Of a stretch of DNA of 64,000 nt, positions 34,739 through 46,116 are shown in pieces. The DNA lies in contig OZ024794.1 in assembly GCA_964017045.1 (NCBI GenBank), positions 9,227,410-9,291,409 on the forward strand, written 5' to 3'. The DNA is from Omphiscola glabra (Eukaryota > Mollusca > Gastropoda > Lymnaeidae). Below the pieces are notes generated by a model. The model was not told the DNA's origin and ran no database searches. It saw nothing but the letters and a program-made list of their open reading frames with translations. The first letter of the stretch is position 1. Each line of letters starts with the position of its first letter. Position numbers and translations under genes: made by a program.

Positions 34739-35311
34739 GTACCTCTTTCCATCGACCATTTTTGCAGAGCCAATCAGGATCCAGGAAGATGGGGACTCGA
34801 GTATCCTCTCACTCATAACTCTAAGCCAACATTTGTTTAAAAACATGCATGTAAATATCAATGTTTGGCGTTCAGTTACGAACTCAATATAAAAAGAAGA
34901 GATCACCTCACTGAATGGAAACCAAGTTGTCCCCCAACAGCCTGCCATTTCTTCACTTAAGTGGCAGTCCTGTATTGTATGGCATCCATAGCTAGAACAT
35001 ATACGTGTTATTATATGTGTCGCTGGGTTTTAACTAACTCTGAATATGGATGCCAGTTTCATAAAGATTGTGTGCTAAGTGCGTGCCCGGCCTGGCAGAA
35101 CTTTTGAGTGACATTTCAATATTGACTTCCATTCAAACAGAAGCAGACTGCACCAACTCACAGCCGTCGTTGTACTCTTTGCGGAAATGACGTCAGAGTT
35201 CAAACGGATATTGCTAAAAATATTACTATATGCTGTTTAATACAGTTTTTGAGATTAGAGGCAATTCATGTTAATGGTAGAAGATGACTTTTTTTTCTCT
35301 CTTTTCTAAAA
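34739..35311. other. Unique spacer
   Basis: No gene or structure recognised. Confidence 0.5.
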
Positions 35312-35620
35312 GTGTTAACATTATCTGGGCTCTTCTACTAGCTTTTGATAACATTATCTGGGCTCTTCTACTAGCTTTTGATAACATTATCTGGGTCCAT
35401 GAACTAGCTTTTTTTAAAACATTGTCTGGATCCTTGTACCAGCTTTTGTTAACATTACTTTGGTCCTTGTGTCAGCTTTTGCTAACATTATCTTGTTCCT
35501 TGTACCAGCTTTTGTTAACATTACTTTGGTCCTTGTGTCAGCTTTTGCTAACATTATCTTGTTCCTTGTACCAGCTTTTGTTAACATTATCTGGTTCCTT
35601 GTACCAGCTTGTCCAACCTT
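35312..35620. repeat. 33-bp minisatellite, ~9 copies
   Basis: The unit is like AACATTATCTGGTTCCTTGT followed by ACCAGCTTTTGTT. The left copies belong to a shorter variant with GCTCTTCTACTAGC. Confidence 0.88.
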
Positions 35621-36274
35621 TGAAAGGCGTTATTTACACCTTGCCTTATCTGTTAAGCGTTGTACCGGGTATTATTGATTAAGTTAAGCCACGGATGTCT
35701 CGCGCCGTTTGAAGGGCCCGGAGCCAAAATGGACTGGCAAAGTGGACAGACAGGGCATTTTGAAACCAACGCGTTTCCAACTTCTGACAATGTATTTAAT
35801 GTAGATCAACCGTCTGAGTTTTGCTCATCACTTTATTGATAATAGACTTGAGCATCACTGAATGCTGGCTTTAAGCCAGGCCAGCTTAAGGGAACACTTA
35901 TTTAAACCTATTTACGGCATTCAAAGCTTAACTTTCGAAGGTATCCGGAAACAAAAAGGGGAGGAGGGGGTGGTGGCGGAGATGTAAGTAGTATAAAATG
36001 GGTTGGGGCAGAAGAGGGCACATGTGATGAAATTTTTGCTAATATTTTTTAGATTGAAATTTAATCATTATGTTAATATCTCCTTAACCTGGTTTGGATT
36101 TGTTGCGAGTTCACGCCCTTGTCTAAACCGGGTTTTTTTGTTTAATCTGTCTGAAAGAAAGGAGGTGCATGTCTTCAGTGCGATCTATTACCCCACGTGG
36201 AGCCTAGCTCGTGACTTGCTAGTAGTTTTAAAGGCTGTGACTGGAGCACCTCATCTAAAGCACGATGTACCACA
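35621..36274. other. Unique spacer
   Basis: No gene recognised. A frame at 36003-36281 has no domain. Confidence 0.45.
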
Positions 36275-36645
36275 GACCTGAGACTGTAGCACCTCAATTT
36301 AAAACATTGTATCCCACAGACGTAAGACTCCAGCGGTTCTCAACATGTGGTTCGCGAACCCTTAGTGGTCGAACGAACCTTACACAGGGGTTGCCTAAGA
36401 CTATAAAAAAACACATAATTATGAAGTAGCAATGAAAAATAGTTTTATGATGAGGGGGTCACCACAACATGAGTAACTGTATTAAAGGGTCGCGGCATTA
36501 TGAAAGTTGAGAACCACTGTCTTAGACTGTAGCACATCATTCTAAAACTGGTGTCCTAAGACTTTAGACTTTAGCACCTCATTCTAAAACTGGTGTCCCA
36601 CAGACCTGAGACTGTAGCACCTCATTCTAAAACAAGGTGCCCCAG
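36275..36645. repeat. ~43-bp tandem repeat interrupted by a MITE
   Basis: Copies of AGACTGTAGCACCTCATTCT followed by AAAACTGGTGTCCCACAGACCTG. About five copies, split by the element at 36331-36519. Confidence 0.8.
36331..36519. mobile_element. hAT-like MITE, 189 bp
   Basis: Terminal inverted repeats are CAGCGGTTCTCAAC (left) and GTTGAGAACCACTG (right). The sequence flanking the insert, GTAAGACT and CTTAGACT, matches at six of eight positions and fits a single repeat unit split by the insertion, so it is a plausible decayed target duplication. No coding sequence. Confidence 0.82.
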
Positions 36646-36984
36646 AGATCTTGCCAAAGTTGTTGATGGACTCCGTTTGTCTTGCATCTCGACATCGCTG
36701 ATAAAGACCCCCCCCCTCCCACCCCCTCTTCTCACACGCGAACATTCTTGGTAAAGCAAGCAGCGTGCTGTTTAATCGAAAGCAAGGAGACTAAAGAAAC
36801 ATTTATGAAAGCCAATCTTGATAAATGTGCCTCCGAGGCTTTTAAGCTGGGAGGTCGATACACAATACAATATTGTTCTATGTGGATGTTATACTGGATC
36901 GTGGGAACTTCACTCTTTATTAGAGGGTGAGGATGATAAGGATTTCTACATGCCGAAACGTGTTTGATATTTGACGTGTATGTA
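36646..36984. other. Unique spacer
   Basis: Contains a C-rich patch near 36710. No gene seen. Confidence 0.45.
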
Positions 36985-37322
36985 TGGGCGCCGGATAAAT
37001 TAAGGGGCGCGGGATAAATTAAGGGGCGCGGGATAAATTAAGGGGCGCGGGATAAATTAAGGGGCGCGGGATAAATTAAGGGGGGCGCGGGATAAATTAA
37101 GGGGGAGCGGGATAAATTAAGGGGCGCGGAATAAATTAAGTGGGGGGCGCGGGATAAATTAAGGGGGCGCGGGATAAATTAAGGGGGGGCGCGGGATAAA
37201 TTAAGGGGGGCGGGATAAATTAAGGGGGGCGTGGGATAAATTAAGGGGGGGCGCGGAATAAATTAAGGGGCACGGGATAAATTAAGGGGGGGGCGCGGGA
37301 TAAATTAAAAGGGGGGGGGGTA
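36985..37322. repeat. G-rich ~19-bp minisatellite, ~18 copies
   Basis: The unit is GGGCGCGGGATAAATTAAGG with a variable G run. The array alternates G-rich and AT-rich blocks; plus-strand G tracts could form quadruplexes. Confidence 0.9.
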
Positions 37323-37611
37323 TAAATATTCCCAGGGAGAGAAAATAATGATGAAAGTCTCTCTCACAAAAGTATAAAAAAGGGTGACTTTATGTAAGGG
37401 AAAATGTTGTTTATAATTTATATATATTTTATAGCGCCATAGATGCCCTCGGGATATTTTTCACACAAATGCACACGCACACAAAAAAAAAAGGGGGGGG
37501 GGGGAATATTCAAGTCACGCCCGTGATGCTTAGGATAAAAGGTGACCTCATTAAAAATCTGGAGGACTGTCATAATTAACGGGATTTTGACCTCTTCTGA
37601 GAGTTGTCGCG
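37323..37611. other. Spacer with A/G homopolymers
   Basis: Unique sequence with an A run followed by a G run near 37483-37503. No gene seen. Confidence 0.5.
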
Positions 37612-37938
37612 TGGTTAGCATCGTAGTTAGTATCGTAGTTAGTATCGTAGTTAGCGTCGTAGTTAGTATCGTAGTTAGTATCGTAGTTAGTATCGTAGTT
37701 AGTATCGTAGTTAGTGTCGTAGTTAGTATCGTAGTTAGTATCGTAGTTAGTATCGTAGTTAGTCTCGTAGTTAGTATCGTAGTTAGTATCGTAGTTAGTC
37801 TCGTAGTTAGTATCGTAGTTAGTATCGTAGTTAGTATCGTAGTTAGTGTCGTAGTTAGTGTCGTAGTTAGTCTCGTAGTTAGTATCGTAGTTAGTATCGT
37901 AGTTAGTATCGTAGTTAGTATCGTAGTTAGTATCGCCA
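37612..37938. repeat. 12-bp minisatellite, ~27 copies
   Basis: GTAGTTAGTATC with GTGTC and GTCTC variants. It keeps both strands open (VVSI and LTTI peptides), an artefact of unit length. Confidence 0.94.
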
Positions 37939-38449
37939 GGGGCTGGCCAAGATTTATGCCGCCCCCTTCATCGAAAAATAAAGTCTCTGCATTAGGCCGC
38001 AAATGTCACCCCTCCACATAAATTTAAAATAAAAACATTGTCCCAAAGGGCGGACCCCACCCCCTCCACACCCCATTCTTACGCCACTGTCCAGAAGTCC
38101 TAATTAATAATTAAGTTAACTTTTAGTTCACCTGAACACCCTTGGCACATATTGCGTGCGCCCATGTATAGAAAAAATGTGATTCTAAACTCTGTTCCCC
38201 AGTACTACGTAAGATATCTGCCGTTCAAGAATTAGAGGAACATTTTAGACTTAAAATATCCACACGATTTGATAAGTTTGATAATAAACAAACTCTGCTT
38301 TTTGAATAGAAACTCGCTAAATTAAATGATATAATCTGACAATTTTGAACACCTTTAAGGCCTGATTCTCAATTCAAAATCGTCTGCTATTTGACACACT
38401 AAAATTCGAGTTCCGTGTTGTAATGACACGTTTTTTGTCCATATTTCAG
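37939..38449. other. Intron end before exon B
   Basis: Unique AT-rich sequence. ACGCCACTG near 38083 resembles a hAT-type end without a visible partner. The intron ends with a clean acceptor, CATATTTCAG. Confidence 0.45.
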
Positions 38450-38617
38450 GTTATTTGGAAAAAAGTGGATAACCTCAGCCCCATAACTATTGGGGAATAC
38501 GTGTATAATCCAGACAAGAGATACTCCATCACACGTACAGACCCGTATATGGATCCACAGCTTAATCGTGCAGACTACCACAGGCAAGGTCATGACAACC
38601 CCAGGTGGAACTTACAG
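38450..38617 (+). CDS. Exon B: middle of Ig domain 1
   Basis: 168 nt, phase 0 to phase 0, acceptor TTTCAG and donor GTTAGA. It encodes the strand-C tryptophan (codon 38456-38458, IWKK context), a segment ITIGEYVYNPDKRY that resembles the C'-C'' region of Dpr/ZIG-8 domain 1, and the strand-E region ending WNLQ. Confidence 0.88.
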
Positions 38618-39532
38618 GTTAGATGGTATTCATTTCAACCCATCTTACAATGTACCCATAAACTCACCATCCCCGACACACCAACACCCCACACTCTCTT
38701 CCTCCAACTATCCACCTTCAAATGGCCACCTCCCACCCTCCACATTCCAACTCTCCGTCCCCCACTGCCCACCTCCATGTCGCCACCTCTCACTCCCCAG
38801 ATCCCACTTTCCACTTCCCACTATCATCCCCACCCTCTGTCCTCCACTCGTAACCTCCCAACCTCCATCCCCCACTTTCCACTATCATCCCCACTCTCTA
38901 TCCTCCACTCGTCACCTCCCACTCTCCATCCCTTACTCTCCACCTCCATGTCGCCACCTCCCACTCACCATACCCCACTCTCCAACTCCATGTCGCCACC
39001 TCCCTTTCACCATCCCTCACTCTCCACCTCCCACTACCATCACCCACTCTCTATCCTCCACTCATCACCTCCCACTCTCCAGATTCCACTCGTCATCTCC
39101 CACTCTCCAAATCCACAACAATGTCCCCTTCCTCACTCCCATTATCTTTATCCCCACACACACACACACACACCCCTTTGATCATACATCTGTTATTCTG
39201 GCATGTGTATTAGTCGGGCTGGTGATAATGTAGAAGCTGGAATTAACCAGGATTTGATAACTGTGACAATAATTCTCCGGGAAATCAAAATAATACTCTG
39301 AGATAATAGGCAATAATCCCGACTGCTGCAGAGAATCTCGTGCACTAGGGACCAAACATTTCTGTCTAAAACAACACAGAAACTTCAGCTTGTCTGTATC
39401 AGGATAACTGAATTGCCAGACTTTAAAAATAGATACTGTGCTTATAGAGCACATGAAATATAAGAACAAAGAATGTAAATTTAAATTCATTCTTGAAAGA
39501 ATATAAATATTGGTACTGTGCAAATATTGTAA
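38618..39532. other. Intron B-C with pyrimidine-rich low-complexity tract
   Basis: About 38640-39175 is strongly C/T-rich, with loose CCACCTCCCACTCTCCATC-type repeats and a (CA)n run at its right end. Open frames across it (244-252 codons) start in exon B and are low complexity, so I do not count them as coding. The rest is unique. Confidence 0.75.
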
Positions 39533-39755
39533 ACTTCCTGTAATCCTACTTCCGGCAACAAAAGAAAACCTCTAAAGATTTTTTTTATTGTGATCTGATA
39601 CTTGTTATAATTTTTTTTTGGTCTTGTTTTCTGATGAAGGCCCTAAGTCGAAATGTCAAAATCTTTTGTCCTGCCTATGAATTCAAGTTTAGCATACTTT
39701 GTTCTCATATTTCATTTACAACTTGAATGCAGCCCATCCATTATTAGTTTTTATA
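39533..39755 (+). repeat. Dispersed repeat copy B with hammerhead-like core
   Basis: The same family as 13851-14267, with CTTCCTGTAAT ... TACTTCCGGCAA at the left and TTCAAGTTT ... CTTGAATGCAG at the right. At 39631-39657 it has CTGATGAAGGCCCTAAGTCG followed by AAATGTC. This shows the CUGAUGA and GAAA core blocks of a hammerhead ribozyme, separated by a short possible stem (GGC/GUC). I cannot draw a convincing stem III and cleavage site, so activity is doubtful. Confidence 0.6.
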
Positions 39756-39822
39756 GAGCAGAGTATTTGTAGTGTCATTGCTCCGTTTAAGTGACTAATT
39801 ACATGGCTGTTTTCTCCCATAG

Positions 39823-39916
39823 ATACAAGACGTTAACTTCAGTCATGCTGGGACGTATGAATGCCAGCTGAGCACTAAAGAAGATTTTGGTCGTAATGTT
39901 ACTTTGCATGTTGTAG
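39823..39916 (+). CDS. Exon C: end of Ig domain 1
   Basis: 94 nt, phase 0 in and phase 1 out, acceptor CTCCCATAG and donor GTGAGT. It encodes strands F-G: the GTYECQLST motif with the second cysteine (39862-39864) and the final TLHVV strand. NFS and NVT glycosylation sequons are present. The usual DxG in strand F is replaced by HAG. Confidence 0.9.
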
Positions 39917-40629
39917 GTGAGTGTACTGTACTTTGGGCAAGGTGATTTCGAATTGATGTATGTATTTGTCTAGATCAGATATGATATTCATTTATCTTCG
40001 TTACTAACTGCTAATAGTAATAGAGGGGATCGGCAGTTGAATAGCCTCGTTATGTTTAGGGGTAATTATTCAACAAATCAATGATCTACATGACATATTG
40101 CTCTTTATTGAAAAAAACAACAGCATGTCCTCTTCCATCAGCTTTCTCTCTGCATCTCCATTACTACTACTAAACCAAAACAACCAACCACATCTCTCAT
40201 GCCCAAATACGTCACGAATATAATGGACATAGCAACAGCTACACAAATAATCTCCACACCAAATCACACATCAATTATTAACAATCTGAACATCAGAAAT
40301 GAATCTTTTTTTTCCTTTTTTTTAAAATTATAATTTATTTTAAAGCATGAATTGATTGATTGGTATAATATTATTTCTAACTTTGTGTGTCTTGGAGGGA
40401 GGTATAACTGTTATTTAACTATTATTTTTCCCAGGTCTTAAAATAACCTTGCTCAATACATTGGGTTAAAATAAAGTGTTCATGTCACTGAAAAAGATAA
40501 CTAAGTTTTTGCTTATAAATTCATGCTTGGCTCGTGTTTTTTTTTAAGCATGGGGACATCGATACATTAATGTGACAGCAATGATTTTTATTATGCAACT
40601 AATTTTTTTTAAAATCTCATTTCTTACAG
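39917..40629. other. Intron C-D
   Basis: Unique AT-rich intron. No repeats or elements recognised. Confidence 0.7.
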
Positions 40630-40665
40630 AAGACAGAAACTCCAGAGTTCCAGAGAAAAAGACAG
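40630..40665 (+). CDS. Exon D: 36-nt microexon, inter-Ig linker
   Basis: Phase 1 to phase 1, acceptor TTCTTACAG and donor GTAGCG. It adds a charged linker (EDRNSRVPEKKT) between the two Ig domains. Because it is symmetric it can be skipped without changing frame, so it is a candidate cassette exon. Confidence 0.75.
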
Positions 40666-40888
40666 GTAGCGATATCAATGTCATTACTCCATGCTGTTAG
40701 ATTATCAAACAAAGCCATTACTCTATGATGTTAGATTATCCCTTTCAAATACTTCATGATTGTCCTCCCTCACTAGGCTTTGACTCTCATAACTATTCCA
40801 TAGAAGGGCAGCAGTAAAATACGAGTTCTGTACTGACTAAACAAGAAGTTACAAATGTGGTATTTCTTTTGCTGAGGTTAATCCTATT

Positions 40889-41240
40889 TTAAATTAAAGA
40901 TAAGTATCCATCATTCCCTATTCCCATATAGAGCTTTTGGCCCTTGGATATATAAAATTTCTTTAATAGACATCTGATGGTGAAAATCTGATCATTCGTT
41001 GATCTGTTTTGTCTGAATCCACATTGGTAATCATCTAGTATTATTTGTTCAGTGTACGGTTGTAGTCTTTTGGGGATTAGTTTTGTCATTTTTTTGTCTG
41101 TAACATTTAATAGGGAAATTCCTCTGTAGTTTGTGCACTGAAGTTTGGCACCTTTCTTGTGTATTGGGGTTATCAATGCTGTTTCCCATTTTGTTGGAAT
41201 TTTCTCTTCTACCAAGATTTTAGTTACAAATTTATGTGTC
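40889..41240 (-). pseudogene. LINE reverse-transcriptase fragment, antisense in intron D-E
   Basis: Minus-strand frame matching non-LTR reverse transcriptase: an ITPIHKKG motif, then NYRGISLLN, then QCGFRQNRSTNDQIFTIR. This covers only the first part of the enzyme; the catalytic YADD box is absent. The sequence resembles RTE/BovB-like or related clades, but I cannot fix the clade. It is a truncated dead copy inserted against the direction of the host gene. Confidence 0.85.
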
Positions 41241-41903
41241 TGAGTCTATAGTTCTCTTCCTTTATATTTAATAAGTTTTGCTGTGAGGATATCTTGTGGT
41301 TTTTCTTAGAGTAGATTGCTTAAAGATAGTTTTTCTAAATTATTAGAATAATGTTTTGTTTTTTAAAATTATAACCTGAAAAGAATATGTAAAGTTATTG
41401 TTATGGGGAGGTATTTTTGGAGTGGGAGATATTTTTTCTGACTACAGTACTACAAATGTAACACAAGTCTCATTTTAGTATAGTCATGTACTTCAATTTA
41501 CATAAATTTCTGTAAGGGGAAAATAATTAAATAATGAATGTTTTAAAAACATGAAATGTGATCTGTATAATGTCATAGCGGATATGGCACGTAGCACTAG
41601 ATTACTTTAATATAATTCATGGGGCCCTGAGAAATCTCTCAAAGCTAATAACGTTATTATGAGAAAATATTATATGATAGTCAAAAGGATATCTTAAGTG
41701 TAAATGGCAAAGGCATCTCGTTTATGGGGAAAGATTTTTTATTTAAATGGAATCAAATAAGTTTTTTTAACTTTTCAAATCTGATCGCTGAGGAAAGGTA
41801 TCATTTTTATGATTCCATAGACTTAATGAAAGAAAGGCCAGTTGATGTTATTTGGGCTTACAAAGATGCAAACATTAACAATGATCAACTTCTTTATCAC
41901 CAG

Positions 41904-42188
41904 GTATAAAGCTAACTGGTACAAGTTACGTAGAAAAGGGTGCAACGATCGACCTGAACTGCACAGCCACCGCCATTGACTACCGGCCCAAGGGAGTTGA
42001 CTGGTTCAAAGATGGCATCAGGATAAAAGCTGGGCGCAATACACTTATCACAGAGTATCTGATGAGTGACACAAACGTGCTGCACAGCAGGCTGGAGATT
42101 GAGAGAGTCGTGATGGAAGATGCTGGAACCTATGTCTGCCGCTTTTCACATGAACATGTGGAGAGTGTAAAAGTCATTGTTTTAAACA
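41904..42188 (+). CDS. Exon E: Ig domain 2
   Basis: 285 nt, phase 1 to phase 1, acceptor TTATCACCAG and donor GTAAGT. A whole C2/I-type Ig domain on one exon: cysteines at 41960-41962 and 42137-42139, tryptophan at 42002-42004 (VDWFKDG), and the DAGTYVC strand-F motif. An NCT sequon overlaps the first cysteine. It ends VKVIVLN, as in domain 2 of Dpr proteins. Confidence 0.92.
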
Positions 42189-45161
42189 GTAAGTTACATG
42201 AATTACTTGGTGGGTAACTGGAGAACTCCAATGTTCATAAGACCTGGTGAAGCACCAGGAATGCAGGTTGATCTATCACACTAAGGTTTTCATATGGCAC
42301 TACTACTGCAGCATTCAAGTGGGGCTGAAATTGCACTCAATTTATCATGCTATGGGTTTTCCTACAATGATGTTGAATTTCCTATGCTTTATTTTGTTTG
42401 TGATGAATTTTATGGCAATGATTTTCCTGTAATGAAATTTCTTGACCAAAAGTCAGATGACAGATAGTAAAAACTTTTTTCTTTTACATTTTCTTATAGA
42501 GCTTCATTGTCAAATTCAAATGTTTTGTTGTTCAGGAATACAGATTCAACTGAAATGTTTTTAAAAATCTGGATGTAGAATGCTTATTTTCTTTTTATTG
42601 TGGTTGTAAAAAAAAAATGGTCTGACTTTTAAAATTAGGAAATATTTATTAATTCTGTACTACAATAAAAAATCTAATTTTCTTTTTTTTTACATTGCCA
42701 CAGCCAATGATATCATCCTATCAGGCATATCTTTGTAGTGTGTGAAAGTTGTGGGTTTCTTTAAAAATCTGTGCAACATGCTAAGCAGGAATATTTCATT
42801 AAATTTATGTTTGACTAAATTAGGGCTTCAAGTCAGAGGCCGGAAAATAATTGGTGGCACATAATCCAGCAAGAGACAACTGTTTAAAATGGTATTTGAG
42901 TAAATTTGGTGCGATCATTGCAAAGTTCATCAAACTGTCTTTATGAGTTTGAGACTCATGGAGTCAAGCATATAACCATGACATTGTTTCAGACTACATG
43001 TGCCATGATTTCTCTTCCCTTAATAAAAAAACTGATTATGGTACGGTAGTTGAGTATTCAGTTAGAAACTACAAAGTCTTTCTCATTCTGAGGATTTACA
43101 TGTAAGAAACTAATTATAAAGGAGAGTAAATTTCAGAAGTCTTTTATATTTAATTTGATTTACGGTCACATTAAATTTTCTGAGCTCCATCCTTTCACTG
43201 TAAATCTGCATAGTGCGGAGAAAAGGTAACGAATTCTAATGGTCGACCGATTGTTTGTCTGCATAATTTGTTCAGCCCCCATCATTCCTCAACATCAACT
43301 TTCTGTGTTTTACTTGCTGTGATATGATTTCAGAGTTGTCTTCTCTTGTGGCCTCAAGCAGACATTTAGGTCAGTTATTTTCAAATAGAGCAATTTGTTG
43401 CTGTTAGAGCAGTTTTTTTTTTCTGTTGTTAGAGCGGTTGGTTGTTAGAGCAGCTTTGCTATCATTTATTAGATTTAAGCTTTCCCCTTCTCTCAGGTTT
43501 TGTTTTGTTTTCATTTTTAAGAAAATATTTTGGTTTTTGAATATCCTTGGTGATTTTTAGACCTTGTTGGTTTGCGGATGAATAAAAGCAGCACAATTAT
43601 TTTTAGTAAATTTGTTGAAAAGACAACAGTGAACAAACAAAATATACATGTTAATTTGTGTTAACTAGCAGATAAATAGGATATGTTTAAATAGTTACAA
43701 AAGTGTTCACTGGATTAGGCATTTTGCATGGAACAACCAGACAGCAAATGTGGTTGTTCTTAATGGCTGGTGGCTGTTGTCAGAGCCTAATCACAATGTT
43801 GATTTAAAAAAACAACAAGAAGAAACTTGAATCATGTTTTTTACAAATTACAAATGCTGCTATAAGCTCTAACAAGCTGACTCACTCCTAAGTGCTGTGG
43901 AAATCCATGTAATTGGCCAAATCTAGTCCAAAGATAGAAATACTAATGCTGCAATCAAGGTAGCTTTGAAAGTATTTAGCAGTGACCTACATGTTTTTGA
44001 TAATGCTAAGGCAATATGATAGGTCTTTTGGAAAATATGAACAAAATTACCTAGAAGTCTTTAATATCAAATTGACTTTTAGTACAATACAGTTAACCCA
44101 TTTTTTATCTTGACCAAGAGTGTCCAAGGGTTTAGACAACTGAATTGATTCATTGACTTCTCAATATGTTACCTTATCGTCTGCCCTATTCTCTTGGGTC
44201 TCCCCTAAAAAAAAATTGTAGAAGCAGGCACTGGATCTCATAAAATTTGTTTTTTTTTAAATTTCATTTTGTGGTTTGCAGCAGATCAAGAAGATTTCAT
44301 GTCAGACAACTCCATCTTCTAATGGTTGTTTCCTTTCATATTATATGTAATGTACTTCAAAGGGAGACAAGTAATACTTAATTTTAAAAGATGACTTTGT
44401 TTTGTTTTTTTATGAAGTCAAAATATAGTGTGGATCTCCTTTTTGACCCATTCTCTGGTTGACTTTCTTTGTATATTTTAATAACTGTTCAAACATTTGA
44501 CTTCATACGCTTAGTATTTTGTATTTAATATGCAGAAATAACACGGAATAATCACTAATGAAACGCCAATGGACATTTCAAAGCAAATTAATGTATTAGT
44601 TTTGAAAAATAATAACACGAGGATAGTTTAAAATAAAATCCATAATTTATCAACTTAATCAAAACTTTCTTTACTACTCTTATGTCAGAATTTTTAAGGA
44701 AACCCAACAAAGAAATAACTTTTAAATATGACAAAGGTAATAAAAAAAAATTTGATGTTTACATGTGGCAGAAAAACAGGTTTGGTGAACTAATCAACTT
44801 TTAAAAGAAATTATTCATTGTAAAAAGAGTATACAAAAATATCAGCCCATTTCTACATCTTCTAGTGCTTGCATGTGTGGTTGAATAAATCATTTGTAAG
44901 TCATCAGTTAATTGCCAAAACTTGTAGAAAATTTGGGGCATGTTTTGTTTGAGATAATTCACAAAAGAGCATGAATAAATCCTAGCATGACATGAGGAGT
45001 CTGTTCACAAAGCTTGTAGTATAAATATAAACTTAACCATAGCATGTCTTGTTTTATTAAGGTAGTCAATGTTTAAGTTTTTTGTTTTTTTTTAAGACAA
45101 CTTCATAGTGATGTATTTTCAAATTTTTATTTCCTTTCTTTTCTTTTCTTATTTTTCACAG
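42189..45161. other. Intron E-F, 3.0 kb, minisatellite-free
   Basis: Unique AT-rich sequence. In contrast to the first intron, no tandem arrays are visible. No further exon was recognised, though another short cassette exon cannot be excluded. Confidence 0.65.
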
Positions 45162-45185
45162 CTGATTCCTCCAACAAGAGGCGGG
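45162..45185 (+). CDS. Exon F: 24-nt microexon in the stalk
   Basis: Phase 1 to phase 1, acceptor TTTTTCACAG after a long pyrimidine tract, donor GTAAGC. It adds TDSSNKRR just after Ig domain 2. It is symmetric, so a candidate cassette exon. The basic NKRRG could be a proteolytic site in the stalk (inference). Confidence 0.72.
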
Positions 45186-46116
45186 GTAAGCATGCAAAAT
45201 TTTTTTAATTATATTTGGAAAGACATTTGTCCAATTTTAAGCTCTGTTTCATAACATGCAAGCAAGCAGTCAGGAGAGTTCCACAATGAGTTAAATTATG
45301 TTAAAGCATGGTGGCTGTCTTGTTAAAAAATTTACAAGTAAAGTTATTAAAAAAATTTGGCTAATGTTGGAAGATATTACCATGACGTAATTTGCGTGTT
45401 TTGTTACGTTGCTGATGACTTTAGGGTTCAGGTTAGGTTTATGGATAGATTTAGGGTTCAGGTTAGGTTTAGGAATACATTTATGAAATTTTTTCATTAT
45501 TTTTAAATGTTTTATTCTTAATTTTACGGTAATCTCAACCAAGATGGCGGCCATGGAAAAAAAACACGGTTATATCTCTCAACATTTACCAAAAATTTTT
45601 TTTAATGTTTATTGGTAGTTTATGCCTTTGATTATTAAATGGCACAAGTAATAAGGTGAAAATGCAATCAATTTGTTAATGAATGCAATTAGTGAATACA
45701 TATTTATCATTTTGCTGTTTTAAATACTGAATTTGTTTAAAAGCCCCAACAGATTGTAGGTTTTTTAGCATGGGTATGCTTTATTAACTGATAAGTAAAT
45801 GAGGCCCTTATTACAATTATTTAAATTTCTTTCTCACCAAAAAACATATAAAGCTAAAATCTTCATACAGTTAGATTTATTAGAAGATATTTCATTTTCA
45901 GAATATTCATTTAGTGCAAAGCTAAGTCATTCACTCTTTAACACTCTGGAAATTGTTTATTATTTCTTAAATCTCTAATTCATTACAGTTATAATGAAAT
46001 AGACTTGGGTAAATATTAAATATTGAGGTGGGATATAATCCATTTATAGAATTCAATTTGAATTGAATAAAAATAGAAAAGAATAAAATTTATTTTTCTC
46101 TTAAATGTCTTTCAAG
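45186..46116. other. Intron F-G
   Basis: AT-rich. It has a short duplicated TTTAGGGTTCAGGTTAGGTT at about 45420-45470. No elements recognised. Confidence 0.65.

Larger units (their letters stand above)
20766..38449 (+). other. Giant intron inside Ig domain 1 (17.7 kb)
   Basis: A phase-0 intron between the strand-B cysteine and the strand-C tryptophan. It holds at least sixteen different minisatellites, a hAT element and several MITE candidates, listed separately. I found no convincing additional exon in it. Confidence 0.8.

Noticed and set aside
38423..39233. Proline-rich 250-codon frames
   Set aside because: They read through the donor site of exon B into a C/T-rich intronic tract. The homologous Ig domain continues instead at 39823.
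41724..41909. Open frame leading into exon E
   Set aside because: It crosses the exon E acceptor. The sequence before the acceptor does not look like an Ig or linker region.
45415..45475. Telomere-like TTAGGG text
   Set aside because: Only two copies of a longer TTTAGGGTTCAGGTTAGG segment inside a gene intron, not a telomeric repeat.
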